DNA of 64,000 nucleotides from Gemmatimonadota bacterium (lineage in GTDB: Bacteria > Gemmatimonadota > Gemmatimonadetes > Gemmatimonadales > Gemmatimonadaceae): NCBI GenBank assembly GCA_028287305.1, contig JAQBPX010000019.1:221900-285899 (forward strand). The letters run 5' to 3'. A program made the translations under genes and the position numbers. The notes under the pieces were generated by a model, which did no database searches, was not told the origin of the DNA, and was given only the letters and a program-made list of their open reading frames with translations. Positions 26,140-35,002 of this stretch are shown one piece after another (positions within the stretch are counted from its first letter, which is position 1; each line of letters opens with the position of its first letter).

Positions 26140-26934
26140 ATGACACGGATGAGAGCAGTACTGGGCGGCTTGGTGTGCCTCGTCGGCACGCTGATGGCCT
26201 GCGGCGAGCCGACGACCAGCGTTTCGAGCGTCGTCGAAGAGACCCTGAGCATTCCGCAGGCGATGCTGGGAGTCCTCAATGACGAGCGGGCGGTGCACGT
26301 CACGAAGACGAACTCCGCTCAGGATTCGAAGGATCCGAAGGTCCTGAAGTACGAGCAGGGATATCCCACCAATCCCGATGGGTCTCCCAATACCAGCGAC
26401 ATGGCGACGGTGCGTGGCTACGTACACGTGGGGCTGACCCCGATGGGGACCCATACATACTGGGACATCGTGGTGAGCACCTACTACCGTGGCAGCAACG
26501 CGGCGCACATCGCCAAGTACACCATTTCCAAGGGTGCCACGCAGCTCTTCTCGTCCACCCTCGAGAACTCGGATGGAGGCTTCTGGGGAAGCTTTCAGCT
26601 GTACGAGAAGTACTTCAGCAGTGATGCCTCGGGATTCGTGGAAGGCGTGTGCGGACACAACATGACCGCCAGCAGTGCCCATTGGGCGGAATGGAATGCG
26701 CCCAACTTCCTCGTCTTTCCCGCCACGCATTGGGGACACGTCAACGACAATCCGACCGACCAAGCCTCGGACGCCGCATGTCCCCCACCCGCACCATCCG
26801 GCGGCAGCTCCCAGCCGAAGGTCGGCCCCGACGGCCAGTGGTACGCCTGCTACGTGATCGACTACTTCGACCTCTACACCAGGCAGTACCTCTACACCGA
26901 CGTCATCGCATGCACGCCCATCGAGATGTACTGA
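26140..26934 (+). CDS. Lipoprotein of unknown function
   Basis: This 264-residue protein has a good lipobox, LMAC with Cys21 as the lipidated residue, and a ribosome-binding site (GAGGATGA) before ATG 26140. The mature region is rich in aromatic and small residues (YVHVGLTPMGTHTYWDIVVS, WGSFQLYEKYF), with four more cysteines (GVCGH, AACPPP, YACYV, IACTP) that could form disulphides. I do not recognise the family. It is followed five bases later by another exported protein gene. Confidence 0.6.
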   Translation: MTRMRAVLGGLVCLVGTLMACGEPTTSVSSVVEETLSIPQAMLGVLNDERAVHVTKTNSAQDSKDPKVLKYEQGYPTNPDGSPNTSDMATVRGYVHVGLTPMGTHTYWDIVVSTYYRGSNAAHIAKYTISKGATQLFSSTLENSDGGFWGSFQLYEKYFSSDASGFVEGVCGHNMTASSAHWAEWNAPNFLVFPATHWGHVNDNPTDQASDAACPPPAPSGGSSQPKVGPDGQWYACYVIDYFDLYTRQYLYTDVIACTPIEMY

Positions 26935-26939
26935 CCACC

Positions 26940-27434
26940 ATGCAACCCCATCCGAACATGACCCGCATTCCCGGCCGTACCGCCCGGATCGCCATCGCAT
27001 GCATGGTGGCCATCCTCGGGCTCCTCGCCTCGCCGCACCTGGCCCAGGCCCAGGGCAAGGCGAATGGCAACAGCGCACACTCGGCGCCCGTCCGCGCCCT
27101 GCTCGTGCCAACGCTCCCCGATTCCAACGCCCCGGTGATCATCCTTCACTTTGCCGGCGCGCGGCAACCGGACATGATCCTGCTCCGCGCGAGCACGGCC
27201 AGCGCCGACAACCTCGAGGGTGCAGTGGCCCTCCTGCGCAAGGTTCGGCACGATGTTCCGGACCCGTCGAACGACATGCGCATCACCATGGGCAACGCCG
27301 CACCGCCGCGTATCCGCGACGAGGCGAAGAAGTCCCACTACCGCGGCGAGTTCGAGAAGCTCCAGCACGCGAGCCCCCGCGCGGTCACGGGATACGGCAG
27401 CGTGCCCTGGATCGACGTCGACCTCGACAAGTAG
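26940..27434 (+). CDS. Secreted protein of unknown function
   Basis: This 164-residue protein has a signal peptide (hydrophobic core IAIACMVAILGLLAS, cleavage near AQA at about 37). Its C-terminal half holds alternating strands and basic turns (APVIILHFAGARQPDMILLR). It lacks cysteines in the mature part. An in-frame ATG at 26958 is an alternative start. The gene begins five bases after the lipoprotein gene stop, so they are probably co-transcribed. Confidence 0.55.
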   Translation: MQPHPNMTRIPGRTARIAIACMVAILGLLASPHLAQAQGKANGNSAHSAPVRALLVPTLPDSNAPVIILHFAGARQPDMILLRASTASADNLEGAVALLRKVRHDVPDPSNDMRITMGNAAPPRIRDEAKKSHYRGEFEKLQHASPRAVTGYGSVPWIDVDLDK

Positions 27435-27550
27435 CGCACGCTCCGCTGCAGGACCGCTGCAACTGGCCGCCACCGGGCGCCGTTCGCGACTCCCCGGTGG
27501 CGCGCCACGCCAGCGCGCGAGAGCATGGAGTCACCCTCACAGGAGATTCC

Positions 27551-28447
27551 ATGCTCTCGGTGCTCGCTTCCCGATTGCTGTCACTCGTAGTTGCCGCAGG
27601 CGTGATGCACACCGCGGACGATCCCGTCGTCGTGAACGCCGCCTGGCTCAGGCAGCACCAGGACGACCCGAAGGTGGTCGTCGTGACCACGAGCATGATG
27701 CCCGACGAGTTCACGCAATCGCATATCCGCGGCGCGCGCTTCCTCTCCGGCGACGACCTGATGTCGCACGACCAGGTCATCGGACCCGAGCTGCCCGCCC
27801 CCGACGCCTTTCGCGCCGCGCTCGAGAAGATCGGCATCACCGACGGCATGCGCCTCGTGGTCTACGGTCACCCCATGGACGTCGGCCGCCTCTTCTACAC
27901 ACTCGAGTGGGCCGGCATCCCGGTCATGTTGCTCGATGGTGGACTCAAGGGATGGGTGGCCGCCGGCGGTGCCGTGGAGTCGGGCGCAACCGCGCCCGCC
28001 ACGGCCCGCCGCGGCTCGCTTCACCTCAAGCTCCGCCCGGAGGTCGACGCGAGCGCGGACTGGCTCTCGGCACACCTGCCCGATGTCGCGCAGGGCAAGC
28101 TCGCCCTGCTCGATACCCGCAGTGAGGGCGAGTACGTGGGCGGTGCGCTCCACCGCGGCGTCAACACCATCGGCCACATCCCTGGCGCGCGACTCCTCAC
28201 GTATCAGGACCTCGTCTCGAAGGACAACGACAACCAGCTCCTGCCGCGCGCCGAGCTCGCGAAGATCTACGCCGACCGCGGCGCGGTCGGCGGCAAACCG
28301 GTCGTCACGTACTGCGCGGTGGGCCTGCGCGGCAGCTTCAGCTACATGGTCGCGCGATATCTCGGCTACGACGCGAAGCTCTACGACGGCTCGTACATGG
28401 ACTGGGCCAACCGCAAGCTGCCGCTCGTGCCCGGCGCCAAGCCGTGA
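27551..28447 (+). CDS. Exported sulfurtransferase (two-domain rhodanese)
   Basis: The 298-residue protein has a hydrophobic N-terminus (MLSVLASRLLSLVVAAG) that would export it. Two rhodanese domains follow. The C-terminal one carries the active-site loop CAVGLRGS with Cys255; the N-terminal one lacks cysteine in the matching loop (VYGHPMDVG) and is probably structural, as in classical thiosulfate sulfurtransferases. It would transfer sulfane sulfur, for example from thiosulfate to cyanide or another thiol, in the periplasm. A ribosome-binding site (AGGAGA) precedes ATG 27551. It converges on the LytTR gene 25 bases downstream. Confidence 0.85.
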   Translation: MLSVLASRLLSLVVAAGVMHTADDPVVVNAAWLRQHQDDPKVVVVTTSMMPDEFTQSHIRGARFLSGDDLMSHDQVIGPELPAPDAFRAALEKIGITDGMRLVVYGHPMDVGRLFYTLEWAGIPVMLLDGGLKGWVAAGGAVESGATAPATARRGSLHLKLRPEVDASADWLSAHLPDVAQGKLALLDTRSEGEYVGGALHRGVNTIGHIPGARLLTYQDLVSKDNDNQLLPRAELAKIYADRGAVGGKPVVTYCAVGLRGSFSYMVARYLGYDAKLYDGSYMDWANRKLPLVPGAKP

Positions 28448-28472
28448 CGGGCGCCGCTTGCACCAACTGCAG

Positions 28473-29276
28473 CTAGAGCGGCTGGGCGAGCAGTCGCTCG
28501 AGCTGGTCCCGCCGGCTGCGACTCACGGGCACGCGCGCGCCGGACTTGAGCAGGATCACGCCGCCGCTCCCACTCGGCCCATGCGAGGGCGCGCCCTCGC
28601 CTCGGAGCTCCACGATCCGCTCCACCGCGACGATGGCCGAGCGGTGCACGCGGACGAAGCGCGCGGGATCGAGGTGCTCCTCGAACCACTGCATGGTCTC
28701 GCGCACCAGGTGCGACTTCGCCCCGACGTGCAGCCGCGTCATGTAGTCCTCGGCCTCGATCCATTCGATGTCGGCCACCGTGATCGGGCGCATGCTGGCA
28801 CCGCTCCGCACCACGATGCGCGTGGGATAGGGCTCGGTCGGAGCGGCAACGCCAGCCGATGTCGCCTGGGGCGCCGAGCCGTGCAGGTGGCGCGCAGCCT
28901 CGCCGAGACGGCGCTGCCACACCTCGCGCTTGGCGCGCGCGATGGCGGCGGCGAAGCGCTCCTCGCTGAACGGCTTCATCAGGTAGTCGAGCGCCTGCGC
29001 CTCGAACGCACGCACGGCGTGCTGGTCATAGGCGGTGAGGAACACGACGACCGGCATCTGACCGGCGCCGATGGCCTCGAGCACGCCGAAGCCGTCGGTC
29101 CCGGGCATCTGGACGTCGAGGAGCACGAGGTCCACTCCACCGCGCCGGATCTCGGCCACCGCCTGCGCGCCATCGCCACACTCGCCGGCGATCACGAGGT
29201 CTGCGTCGCCTTCGAGCAGGCGACGCACCCCGGAGCGCGCGAGCGGCTCGTCGTCCACGATCAGGGTGCGAATCAC
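28473..29276 (-). CDS. LytTR-family response regulator
   Basis: This 267-residue regulator has an N-terminal receiver domain with the phosphoacceptor Asp54 (LVLLDVQMPG), acidic pocket VDDE (8-10) and switch residues LTAYDQHAV and KPF. A C-terminal LytTR DNA-binding domain follows at about 155-260 (WIEAEDYMTRLHVG, RFVRVHRSAIVAVE). GTG 29276 gives the normal receiver start (xIRTLIVDDE), and TATGCT lies five bases upstream on this strand; an ATG at 29291 would add five residues. It is divergent from the LytS-type kinase at 29323, which is its obvious partner. LytTR proteins bind direct repeats; none was identified. Confidence 0.9.
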   Translation of the reverse strand: MIRTLIVDDEPLARSGVRRLLEGDADLVIAGECGDGAQAVAEIRRGGVDLVLLDVQMPGTDGFGVLEAIGAGQMPVVVFLTAYDQHAVRAFEAQALDYLMKPFSEERFAAAIARAKREVWQRRLGEAARHLHGSAPQATSAGVAAPTEPYPTRIVVRSGASMRPITVADIEWIEAEDYMTRLHVGAKSHLVRETMQWFEEHLDPARFVRVHRSAIVAVERIVELRGEGAPSHGPSGSGGVILLKSGARVPVSRSRRDQLERLLAQPL

Positions 29277-29281
29277 GAATG

Positions 29282-29287
29282 AGCATA
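29282..29287 (-). promoter_or_regulatory. -10 box for leaderless response regulator gene
   Basis: TATGCT on the minus strand lies five bases before the GTG at 29276; it is back-to-back with the kinase promoter at 29310. Confidence 0.4.
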
Positions 29288-29309
29288 GCATCGCGGCCCG
29301 CTGTCGCGC

Positions 29310-29315
29310 TATGAT
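29310..29315 (+). promoter_or_regulatory. -10 box for leaderless histidine kinase gene
   Basis: TATGAT lies seven bases before ATG 29323. The two divergent promoters of the pair overlap within about 35 bases. Confidence 0.4.
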
Positions 29316-29322
29316 CCCCATC

Positions 29323-30432
29323 ATGTCCGAACATCGCCGAGGCATCCTGCGGGATGCGGCGCTCCTCGCCGCGCTCTGGCTCATCCCCATGCTGGTGGGG
29401 GTGGGCGGGCACATGTTCAGCATGTCCATGGAAGCGGACCACATGCCGTACCTGCATGTGTGGGTGCACAGCGCGTCCATCTGGCTGTTCTGGATCCCGG
29501 TGACGCCGCTCGTGCTGCACCTCGCGCGGCGGTTCCCGGTGGAGGGACCGCACACCGCGCCCAACGTCGCGCTGCACGTGCTCGCGGCGACGCTGCTCTT
29601 CGTCGTGCAGGTCTACGTGATCTACGTGGCCGGCAAGTCGGTGGGCCACATTGGCCCCAACATGACGCTGGCCCGCTGGTACCAGGTCGAGGTCACCGAG
29701 CAGTACCTCTTCACGATCGCGACGTATGCGTCCATCGTCGGCATCGAGATGGCGCTGCGCCTCTATCGCAGGCAGCACGAGCGCGACGTGCGCACCTCGC
29801 AGCTGGAGGCGCAGCTGGCGCAGGCGCGGTTCCATGCGCTGCAGTCACAGCTGGAGCCGCACTTCCTGTTCAACGCGCTGAACTCCGCCGTGACGCTGGT
29901 GCGGAGCGGCACGACTGCCGATCGCGAGGCGGCGGTGCGCCTGCTCGTGGGATTCAGCGACCTGCTGCGCACCGTGCTGAACGACGACTCGCCCACCACC
30001 ACGCTGGCTCGCGAGCTCGAGTTCGCGGAGCGCTACCTGGACATCGAGCGCATCCGCTTTCCCGACCGCTTGCGCGTCACGATCGACGCGGACCCCGCGC
30101 TGATGGGAGTCGTGGTGCCCCGGCTCTTCCTGCAGCCGCTGGTCGAGAACGCGATTCGCCACGGCATCGCGCGCGACCCGAAGGCGGGCGTGGTGCGCAT
30201 CAGCGTCGGCCGCCAGGGCAACTCGATTCGCGTGGAAGTCGAGGACGACGGGCCCGGACTGCCTGCCGGGTGGAACCTGGCGGCCCGCGCCGGCGTGGGG
30301 CTGCGCAACGTGCTGCGCCGCCTGGAGCTCTTCGATGCAGGCGCGGGGATGTCACTCGATCCCTCTCCGCGAGGCGGAACGCTCGCGGCGGTGTGGACGC
30401 CGCTCAGTACAGCAGGTTCGGGTTCCGCCTGA
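29323..30432 (+). CDS. LytS-type sensor histidine kinase
   Basis: This 369-residue kinase has four transmembrane helices in its first 135 residues. A coiled coil leads to the His_kinase domain with phosphorylated His180 in QLEPHFLFN. A HATPase_c domain follows (PLVENAIRHGI N box near 270, DDGPG G box). It would phosphorylate the LytTR regulator encoded divergently upstream. No extracellular ligand domain exists, so it probably senses a membrane signal. ATG 29323 is used; an ATG at 29311 is possible. Its last 29 bases overlap the convergent gene at 30404. Confidence 0.88.
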   Translation: MSEHRRGILRDAALLAALWLIPMLVGVGGHMFSMSMEADHMPYLHVWVHSASIWLFWIPVTPLVLHLARRFPVEGPHTAPNVALHVLAATLLFVVQVYVIYVAGKSVGHIGPNMTLARWYQVEVTEQYLFTIATYASIVGIEMALRLYRRQHERDVRTSQLEAQLAQARFHALQSQLEPHFLFNALNSAVTLVRSGTTADREAAVRLLVGFSDLLRTVLNDDSPTTTLARELEFAERYLDIERIRFPDRLRVTIDADPALMGVVVPRLFLQPLVENAIRHGIARDPKAGVVRISVGRQGNSIRVEVEDDGPGLPAGWNLAARAGVGLRNVLRRLELFDAGAGMSLDPSPRGGTLAAVWTPLSTAGSGSA

Positions 30433-30913
30433 ACTCCACCGGCAGCACCTCGGTGCCTGTCGCGAGCGAGAGCAGGTACGTCACCTTCATCCCGCCGGAG
30501 CCGATCGTGCCGGACGTCGGGCGGATCACGTTGTTCCGGCTCGTCTTCTGCGGCACGAAGTTGATGGTGCCGCCCTTGATGGAGTACGTCCCCTTCACCG
30601 TCTCGTCCACGAGCGGCGGCAGCGGATGCTTGTCGGACGCGCGGCGATAGTCCACCGCGTACTGCGCGCCGGCCGTGAAGGTCCCGTTGGCCCGCAACAC
30701 CAGGTACATCTGCTGCAGCTTCGCGCGGTGCTGGAATCCGTTGCGGACGGAAAAGCGATCCTCGGTGGGGAGCGCGCGTCCCTTGTAGAGGGTAGCGTCG
30801 TAGCCGCCGAGCAGCGCGGGACTCACCTTCTGCGCCTCGATCCGGGCGGCGGGCAGTGAGAGCAGTGCGACGAGCGCGAAGGATCGCGCGAATGTGCGAG
30901 CGTGCGAAATCAT
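30404..30913 (-). CDS. Secreted protein of unknown function
   Basis: The 169-residue product has a signal peptide (FARSFALVALLSLPAARIEAQ). Its mature part resembles small exported beta-rich proteins that assay as stress-related envelope proteins in this phylum, without a named domain. Strand runs such as MYLVLRANGTFTAGAQYAVD and GTYSIKGGTINFVPQ suggest an META/lipocalin-like barrel, but this is a guess. It overlaps the kinase gene tail to tail by 29 bases. Confidence 0.6.
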   Translation of the reverse strand: MISHARTFARSFALVALLSLPAARIEAQKVSPALLGGYDATLYKGRALPTEDRFSVRNGFQHRAKLQQMYLVLRANGTFTAGAQYAVDYRRASDKHPLPPLVDETVKGTYSIKGGTINFVPQKTSRNNVIRPTSGTIGSGGMKVTYLLSLATGTEVLPVEFRRNPNLLY

Positions 30914-31067
30914 GGCGGACTGAAGGATAGGCGTTCGTAAGGGGAGGCGGGCTCCCGACAGCATTACCCCGACGAGTGGCGAATGGTGCCCGTTACGGCT
31001 CGGCCCCAAGGGGTGCGGCTGGTCACCGGACGAGTGCGCCAAGCCGTTCCGGGGCGACCTTGGGACC

Positions 31068-32402
31068 ATGCGACGCTTCCTCCGAATCTCGGTCGTCACC
31101 GCCGCCCTGGTGTCAGGCCGCCACCCTCGCGCCCATGCACAGGTCCTGACCGGTGACCCAGTGGTGGATTCCGCCTCCGTCGCTCGCGCGGCCTGGGCGC
31201 GGGCGCGCCGCGCCGCGAGTGCGAACGACGTTTCCACCGAGGCGAGCGAGATCGCACACGCCGCGAGCGCCTGGCCGTCCCAGGGCACTTATCAGCTCTG
31301 GCGCGCCCTCTCGGCCGGCCTCGCGAGAGACACCAGCGGAGTGATTGCGGGGCTCACGGCGTTCGCCGACCTGGGACTCGCGCGGGACTTCAGCGCCGAC
31401 AGCTCGTTCGCTCCCTGGCTGCGGCAGCCCGACGTCGAGCAGGCCGTGCAGCGCATCGCCCGCAATGGCGTTCCGATGGTGGCGAGCGCACCGATCGCGC
31501 GGCTCCTGGACTCCACCTTCTTTCCGGAGGGAATGGATGCCGATGCGCGCACGGGTCGCTTCTATGTAGGGAGCGTCCGCCATCGCACGATCGCGGAAGT
31601 CTCCCCGGATGGGCAGGTGCGCGAACTGCTGCCACGGGACGCGCCCGGCATGGGCGCCATCCTGGGCGTCCGCGCGGCCCCTGACGGCAACTTCGTGTGG
31701 GCGACGACCAGCGGCCTTCCGTACAGCGAGGGGTATACTGCCGGCGATTCGGCAATCGCGTCGCTCCTCAAGGTCCGTCGCTCCGACGGCGCCATCGTCC
31801 GGCGATGGAGCCTGCCAGTGGTGAACGGCGGGCACGTCCTCGGCGACCTCGCGATCGGCCCGCAGGGCGACGTCTGGATGACCGACTCCAGCCAGCCTGT
31901 GCTGTACAGGCTGCGCCCCAATGGGGACACGCTGGAGGCGATCCGGAGTCCGCTCTTCCGGAGCCTCCAGGGAATGGCGCCCACGCCGGACGGCCGCACC
32001 GTGTACGTGGCGGACTATGCGCACGGGCTGCTCAGGGTGGACGCCGCCACGCATCGCGTGACGCACCTGCTGGATGCGCCCCGCAGCACTTCACTGGGTT
32101 GCGACGGCATCGCCTGGGATCGCGGCGCCATCGTCGCCGTGCAGAACGGCACGAGCCCCGCGCGCATCATGCGCTTCGTGCTCGATGCGGCGGGCACGAG
32201 GATCGTGTCGGCCGACCTGCTCGACCGGAATACCGGCGTAGCCGATGAGCCGACGATCGGCGCGGTGGTCGGCGGAAAGTTCGTCTACGTCGCCAACAGC
32301 CAGTGGGAGAAGTACGATGAGGCGGGCGTGCGGCGCATGACCGTGCCGCTCTCGGCGCCGGTGCTCCTGGCGGTGCCGCTGCCGCCCGACACTCGTCATT
32401 GA
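31068..32402 (+). CDS. Exported SMP-30/NHL-like beta-propeller protein
   Basis: The 444-residue protein has a signal peptide (cleaved near AHAQV). A helical N-terminal part of about 110 residues precedes a six-bladed-propeller-like region starting near FFPEGMDADARTGRFYVGS. Blade-like motifs recur: AAPDGNFVWATTSG, IGPQGDVWMTDSSQ, PTPDGRTVYVADYAHG and GIAWDRGAIVAVQNG. This pattern is that of SMP-30/gluconolactonase and NHL propellers. Metal ligands of lactonases cannot be assigned with confidence, so a lactonase or binding role is open. It stands just before a kinase gene. Confidence 0.65.
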   Translation: MRRFLRISVVTAALVSGRHPRAHAQVLTGDPVVDSASVARAAWARARRAASANDVSTEASEIAHAASAWPSQGTYQLWRALSAGLARDTSGVIAGLTAFADLGLARDFSADSSFAPWLRQPDVEQAVQRIARNGVPMVASAPIARLLDSTFFPEGMDADARTGRFYVGSVRHRTIAEVSPDGQVRELLPRDAPGMGAILGVRAAPDGNFVWATTSGLPYSEGYTAGDSAIASLLKVRRSDGAIVRRWSLPVVNGGHVLGDLAIGPQGDVWMTDSSQPVLYRLRPNGDTLEAIRSPLFRSLQGMAPTPDGRTVYVADYAHGLLRVDAATHRVTHLLDAPRSTSLGCDGIAWDRGAIVAVQNGTSPARIMRFVLDAAGTRIVSADLLDRNTGVADEPTIGAVVGGKFVYVANSQWEKYDEAGVRRMTVPLSAPVLLAVPLPPDTRH

Positions 32403-32423
32403 GCACACCCCTGGAGCCCTCTG

Positions 32424-34160
32424 TTGCCTGCATCGCCCGCGCCGCTGACGCCATCACGCATCGCCCTCGCGTTCCTCGCGTGGGTGCTCTTCGGCCTGCT
32501 CCAGTGCAGCGCCGTCCTCGCGTTCTCCACCGACCACTCGCGATGGACCGCGACGCTCACGTTCTACATGGCGCTCGCCGTCACGTGGACGCTCGTGACC
32601 GTGACGGTGGACCGGCTCGACGGCGCGCGTCGCGGCACGGCGCTCGACACCACGCTGCGACACGCGCTCGGCTTCCTGGCCGCCACGCTGCTGGACGCGA
32701 CGGCACGGCGCTGGGCGCTCGCCCTCGTCGAGATGCCGCCGGTGGTCGCATTCCCGATCACGTGGCTCTACTTCCTGGACCTCAACGCGCTGCAGTACAT
32801 GGCGGTGCTCGGCGCGATCCGCGTGATGCAGGCGCAGCGGTCGCTCGTGGCGCGCTCGCGACAGGGGCTGCTGCTGCGCGCGCAGCTGGCGCGCACGCGG
32901 CTGCAATACCTGGAGGGGCAGTTGCAGCCGCACTTCCTCTTCAACGCGCTCGGCGCCGTGAGTGAGCTGGCGCACGAGTCACCCGCCCGCGCCGCCGCGA
33001 TGCTGCAGCAGCTCGCGACCATGCTGCACGGTGCGCTCGAGCGCAGGGGCGAGGAGATCACGCTCGAGGAGGAGCTCGCGAACCTCGAGCCGTATCTCGA
33101 GATCCAGCGCATGCGCCTGGATGACTGGATCACGATCGGCCATGAAACGCCGCAGGAGACGCGCGCGCTGCTCGTGCCGCGCATGGTGCTGCAGCCGCTC
33201 GTGGAGAACGCCATCCGGCATGGACTGGCCGGCCGCAGCGAGCGCGGTCGCATCGACATCGTGGCCGCGAGGCAGAATGGCCACCTGCGCCTGGCCGTGC
33301 GCGACAATGGCATCGGGCTGCGCGAGCGCTCGCCGGCCGCGGGGCACGGCATCGGGCTCGAGAACATCCGCGAGCGCCTGGCCACGCTCTATGAGGGCGA
33401 CTGGTCGCTGGAGCTCACCAACGCGGCAAGCGGTGGAACGTCGGCCGAGATCACCCTGCCGGCGCGTGAAGCATCGGCGCGTATCGACGACGCCGATGCG
33501 CAGGCGGGAACGGGGATGGAGGTCGGCCAGTTCGTGGACTTCGCGCGCCGCCACCCATGGCTCAGCGTGGTCGGTGGGTGGACCCTGTGGGGTGCCCTCT
33601 GGATGCAGTTGAGCTACGCGTTCCTCAAGGCGCGCGGGACGGCCATTCCTCCATTCGGGCGGATGGTCACCGATCACTTCAGCGCCGCGGTGCTGTGGAT
33701 GGCGGTCACTCCGTTGATGCTGCTGATGGGACGCGTGCTGCCGATCGCCCGCCGGGCGCTGGCCGCGCGGATCGCCGTGCACGTGGTCGCTGCCCTCGCA
33801 ATCGGCGCGCTGCACGGCTGGCTGTGGCACCTGGCACTCGGCACCGGCGGTCCCGCGTGGCCGGCAGGGTTTCGCACGACGATCCTGTTCACGATGATCG
33901 CCTACGTCGTGATCCTCTCCACCATGCACTACGTACGCCTCGCGGAATGGCTGCGCGAGCGGGACACCGAGGACGCCGCACTGCACGCGGAGCTGTCCGA
34001 GGCGAAGCTCCGCGCCACCACGCTCGAGCTGCCGGAGCTGCTGCTCGCAGAGCTCGATTCCCTGTCGCGGCTGGTGCTCCGCGACCCCGCCGCGAGCGAT
34101 CGCGCGCTCGCCGACCTCGGCGAGCGGCTGCGTCGCACGCTCATCACGACGACACCATGA
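32424..34160 (+). CDS. LytS-type histidine kinase with a second, degenerate kinase-like half
   Basis: This 578-residue protein is a fusion. The N-terminal half is a complete kinase: four membrane helices, a coiled coil, His_kinase domain with His170 in QLQPHFLFN, and HATPase_c (PLVENAIRHGL, DNGIGL). After about residue 360 a second set of four membrane helices begins (WLSVVGGWTLWGALWMQLSY onward). A second coiled coil then leads into LELPELLLAELDSL at about 535-548, which aligns with QLxPHFLFNALNSV but has lost the histidine, and there is no second ATPase. The TTG at 32424 has GGAG seven bases upstream. The regulator at 34157 overlaps its stop and is the partner. Confidence 0.85.
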   Translation: MPASPAPLTPSRIALAFLAWVLFGLLQCSAVLAFSTDHSRWTATLTFYMALAVTWTLVTVTVDRLDGARRGTALDTTLRHALGFLAATLLDATARRWALALVEMPPVVAFPITWLYFLDLNALQYMAVLGAIRVMQAQRSLVARSRQGLLLRAQLARTRLQYLEGQLQPHFLFNALGAVSELAHESPARAAAMLQQLATMLHGALERRGEEITLEEELANLEPYLEIQRMRLDDWITIGHETPQETRALLVPRMVLQPLVENAIRHGLAGRSERGRIDIVAARQNGHLRLAVRDNGIGLRERSPAAGHGIGLENIRERLATLYEGDWSLELTNAASGGTSAEITLPAREASARIDDADAQAGTGMEVGQFVDFARRHPWLSVVGGWTLWGALWMQLSYAFLKARGTAIPPFGRMVTDHFSAAVLWMAVTPLMLLMGRVLPIARRALAARIAVHVVAALAIGALHGWLWHLALGTGGPAWPAGFRTTILFTMIAYVVILSTMHYVRLAEWLRERDTEDAALHAELSEAKLRATTLELPELLLAELDSLSRLVLRDPAASDRALADLGERLRRTLITTTP

Positions 34161-35002
34161 ACGCCAACGAGCCGATCACCGTCATCATCGCCGAGGACGA
34201 GCCCGTGCAGCGGCGCCGTCTGGCGCGCCTGCTCGGCGCGGAATCCGACGTGCACATCGTGGCGCAATGCTCGGGTGGGCGCGACGCGATCATGCGCATC
34301 CGGGAGGAAGCGCCCGACGTGGTCTTCCTGGACGTGCAGATGCCGGACTGCAGCGGGTTCGAGGTGCTGCGCGAGGTCGGGGTGGATCGCATGCCCGTGG
34401 TGGTGTTCGTCACCGCCTTCGAGCAGTACGCCGTGAAGGCGTTCGAGGTGCACGCGGTGGACTACCTCTTGAAGCCGTACGACGAGGCGCGGTTCAAGGT
34501 GGCGCTCGACCGTGCGCGCGCGCAGGTGATGGGGCGCGCCGGGGGCGATGTGCCGGACGCGGACCGCATGCGGTCGCTGCTCGCCGAGATGCTGAAGGAG
34601 ATGGTGCCGGCGGTGGCCGCCGGGTCGCGCGTGTCGTCGTTCGAGCAGATAGCGGTGAAGGTGGATGGCGCCGTGCGAATCCTGCGCGTGGATGACGTGG
34701 ACTGGCTCGAGACCGAGGGCAACTACGTGCGGATTCACGTGGGCAAGGAGAGCTACCTGCTGCGCCAGACCGCGGCGCGCATGGAGAGCGACCTCGACCC
34801 GCGACGCTTCGTGCGCGTGCACCGGCGCTACCTGGTGAACCTCTCGCGGGTGGTCGAGGTGCAGCCCTGGTTCGGCGGCGACGCCGTGCTGGTGTTACGA
34901 GATGGCTACAAGCTCCGGCTCTCGCGCACCTATCGGGAGCACTTCCATTCGCGGCTGCTCAGCGACCGGGCAGATCGTTCGGAGAAGGAGGAAGTGACAT
35001 GA
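34157..35002 (+). CDS. LytTR-family response regulator
   Basis: The 281-residue regulator has a receiver domain with phosphoacceptor Asp59 (VVFLDVQMPD), acidic pair EDE (13-15), and VTAFEQYAVKAFE with Lys in LLKPYDE. A linker of about 40 residues and a LytTR domain follow (WLETEGNYVRIHVGKESYLL, RRFVRVHRRYLVNLSRVVEV). The ATG overlaps the kinase stop (ATGA), so the pair is translationally coupled. Its own stop overlaps the start of the SGNH gene in the same way. Regulated genes are not visible here. Confidence 0.92.
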   Translation: MNANEPITVIIAEDEPVQRRRLARLLGAESDVHIVAQCSGGRDAIMRIREEAPDVVFLDVQMPDCSGFEVLREVGVDRMPVVVFVTAFEQYAVKAFEVHAVDYLLKPYDEARFKVALDRARAQVMGRAGGDVPDADRMRSLLAEMLKEMVPAVAAGSRVSSFEQIAVKVDGAVRILRVDDVDWLETEGNYVRIHVGKESYLLRQTAARMESDLDPRRFVRVHRRYLVNLSRVVEVQPWFGGDAVLVLRDGYKLRLSRTYREHFHSRLLSDRADRSEKEEVT

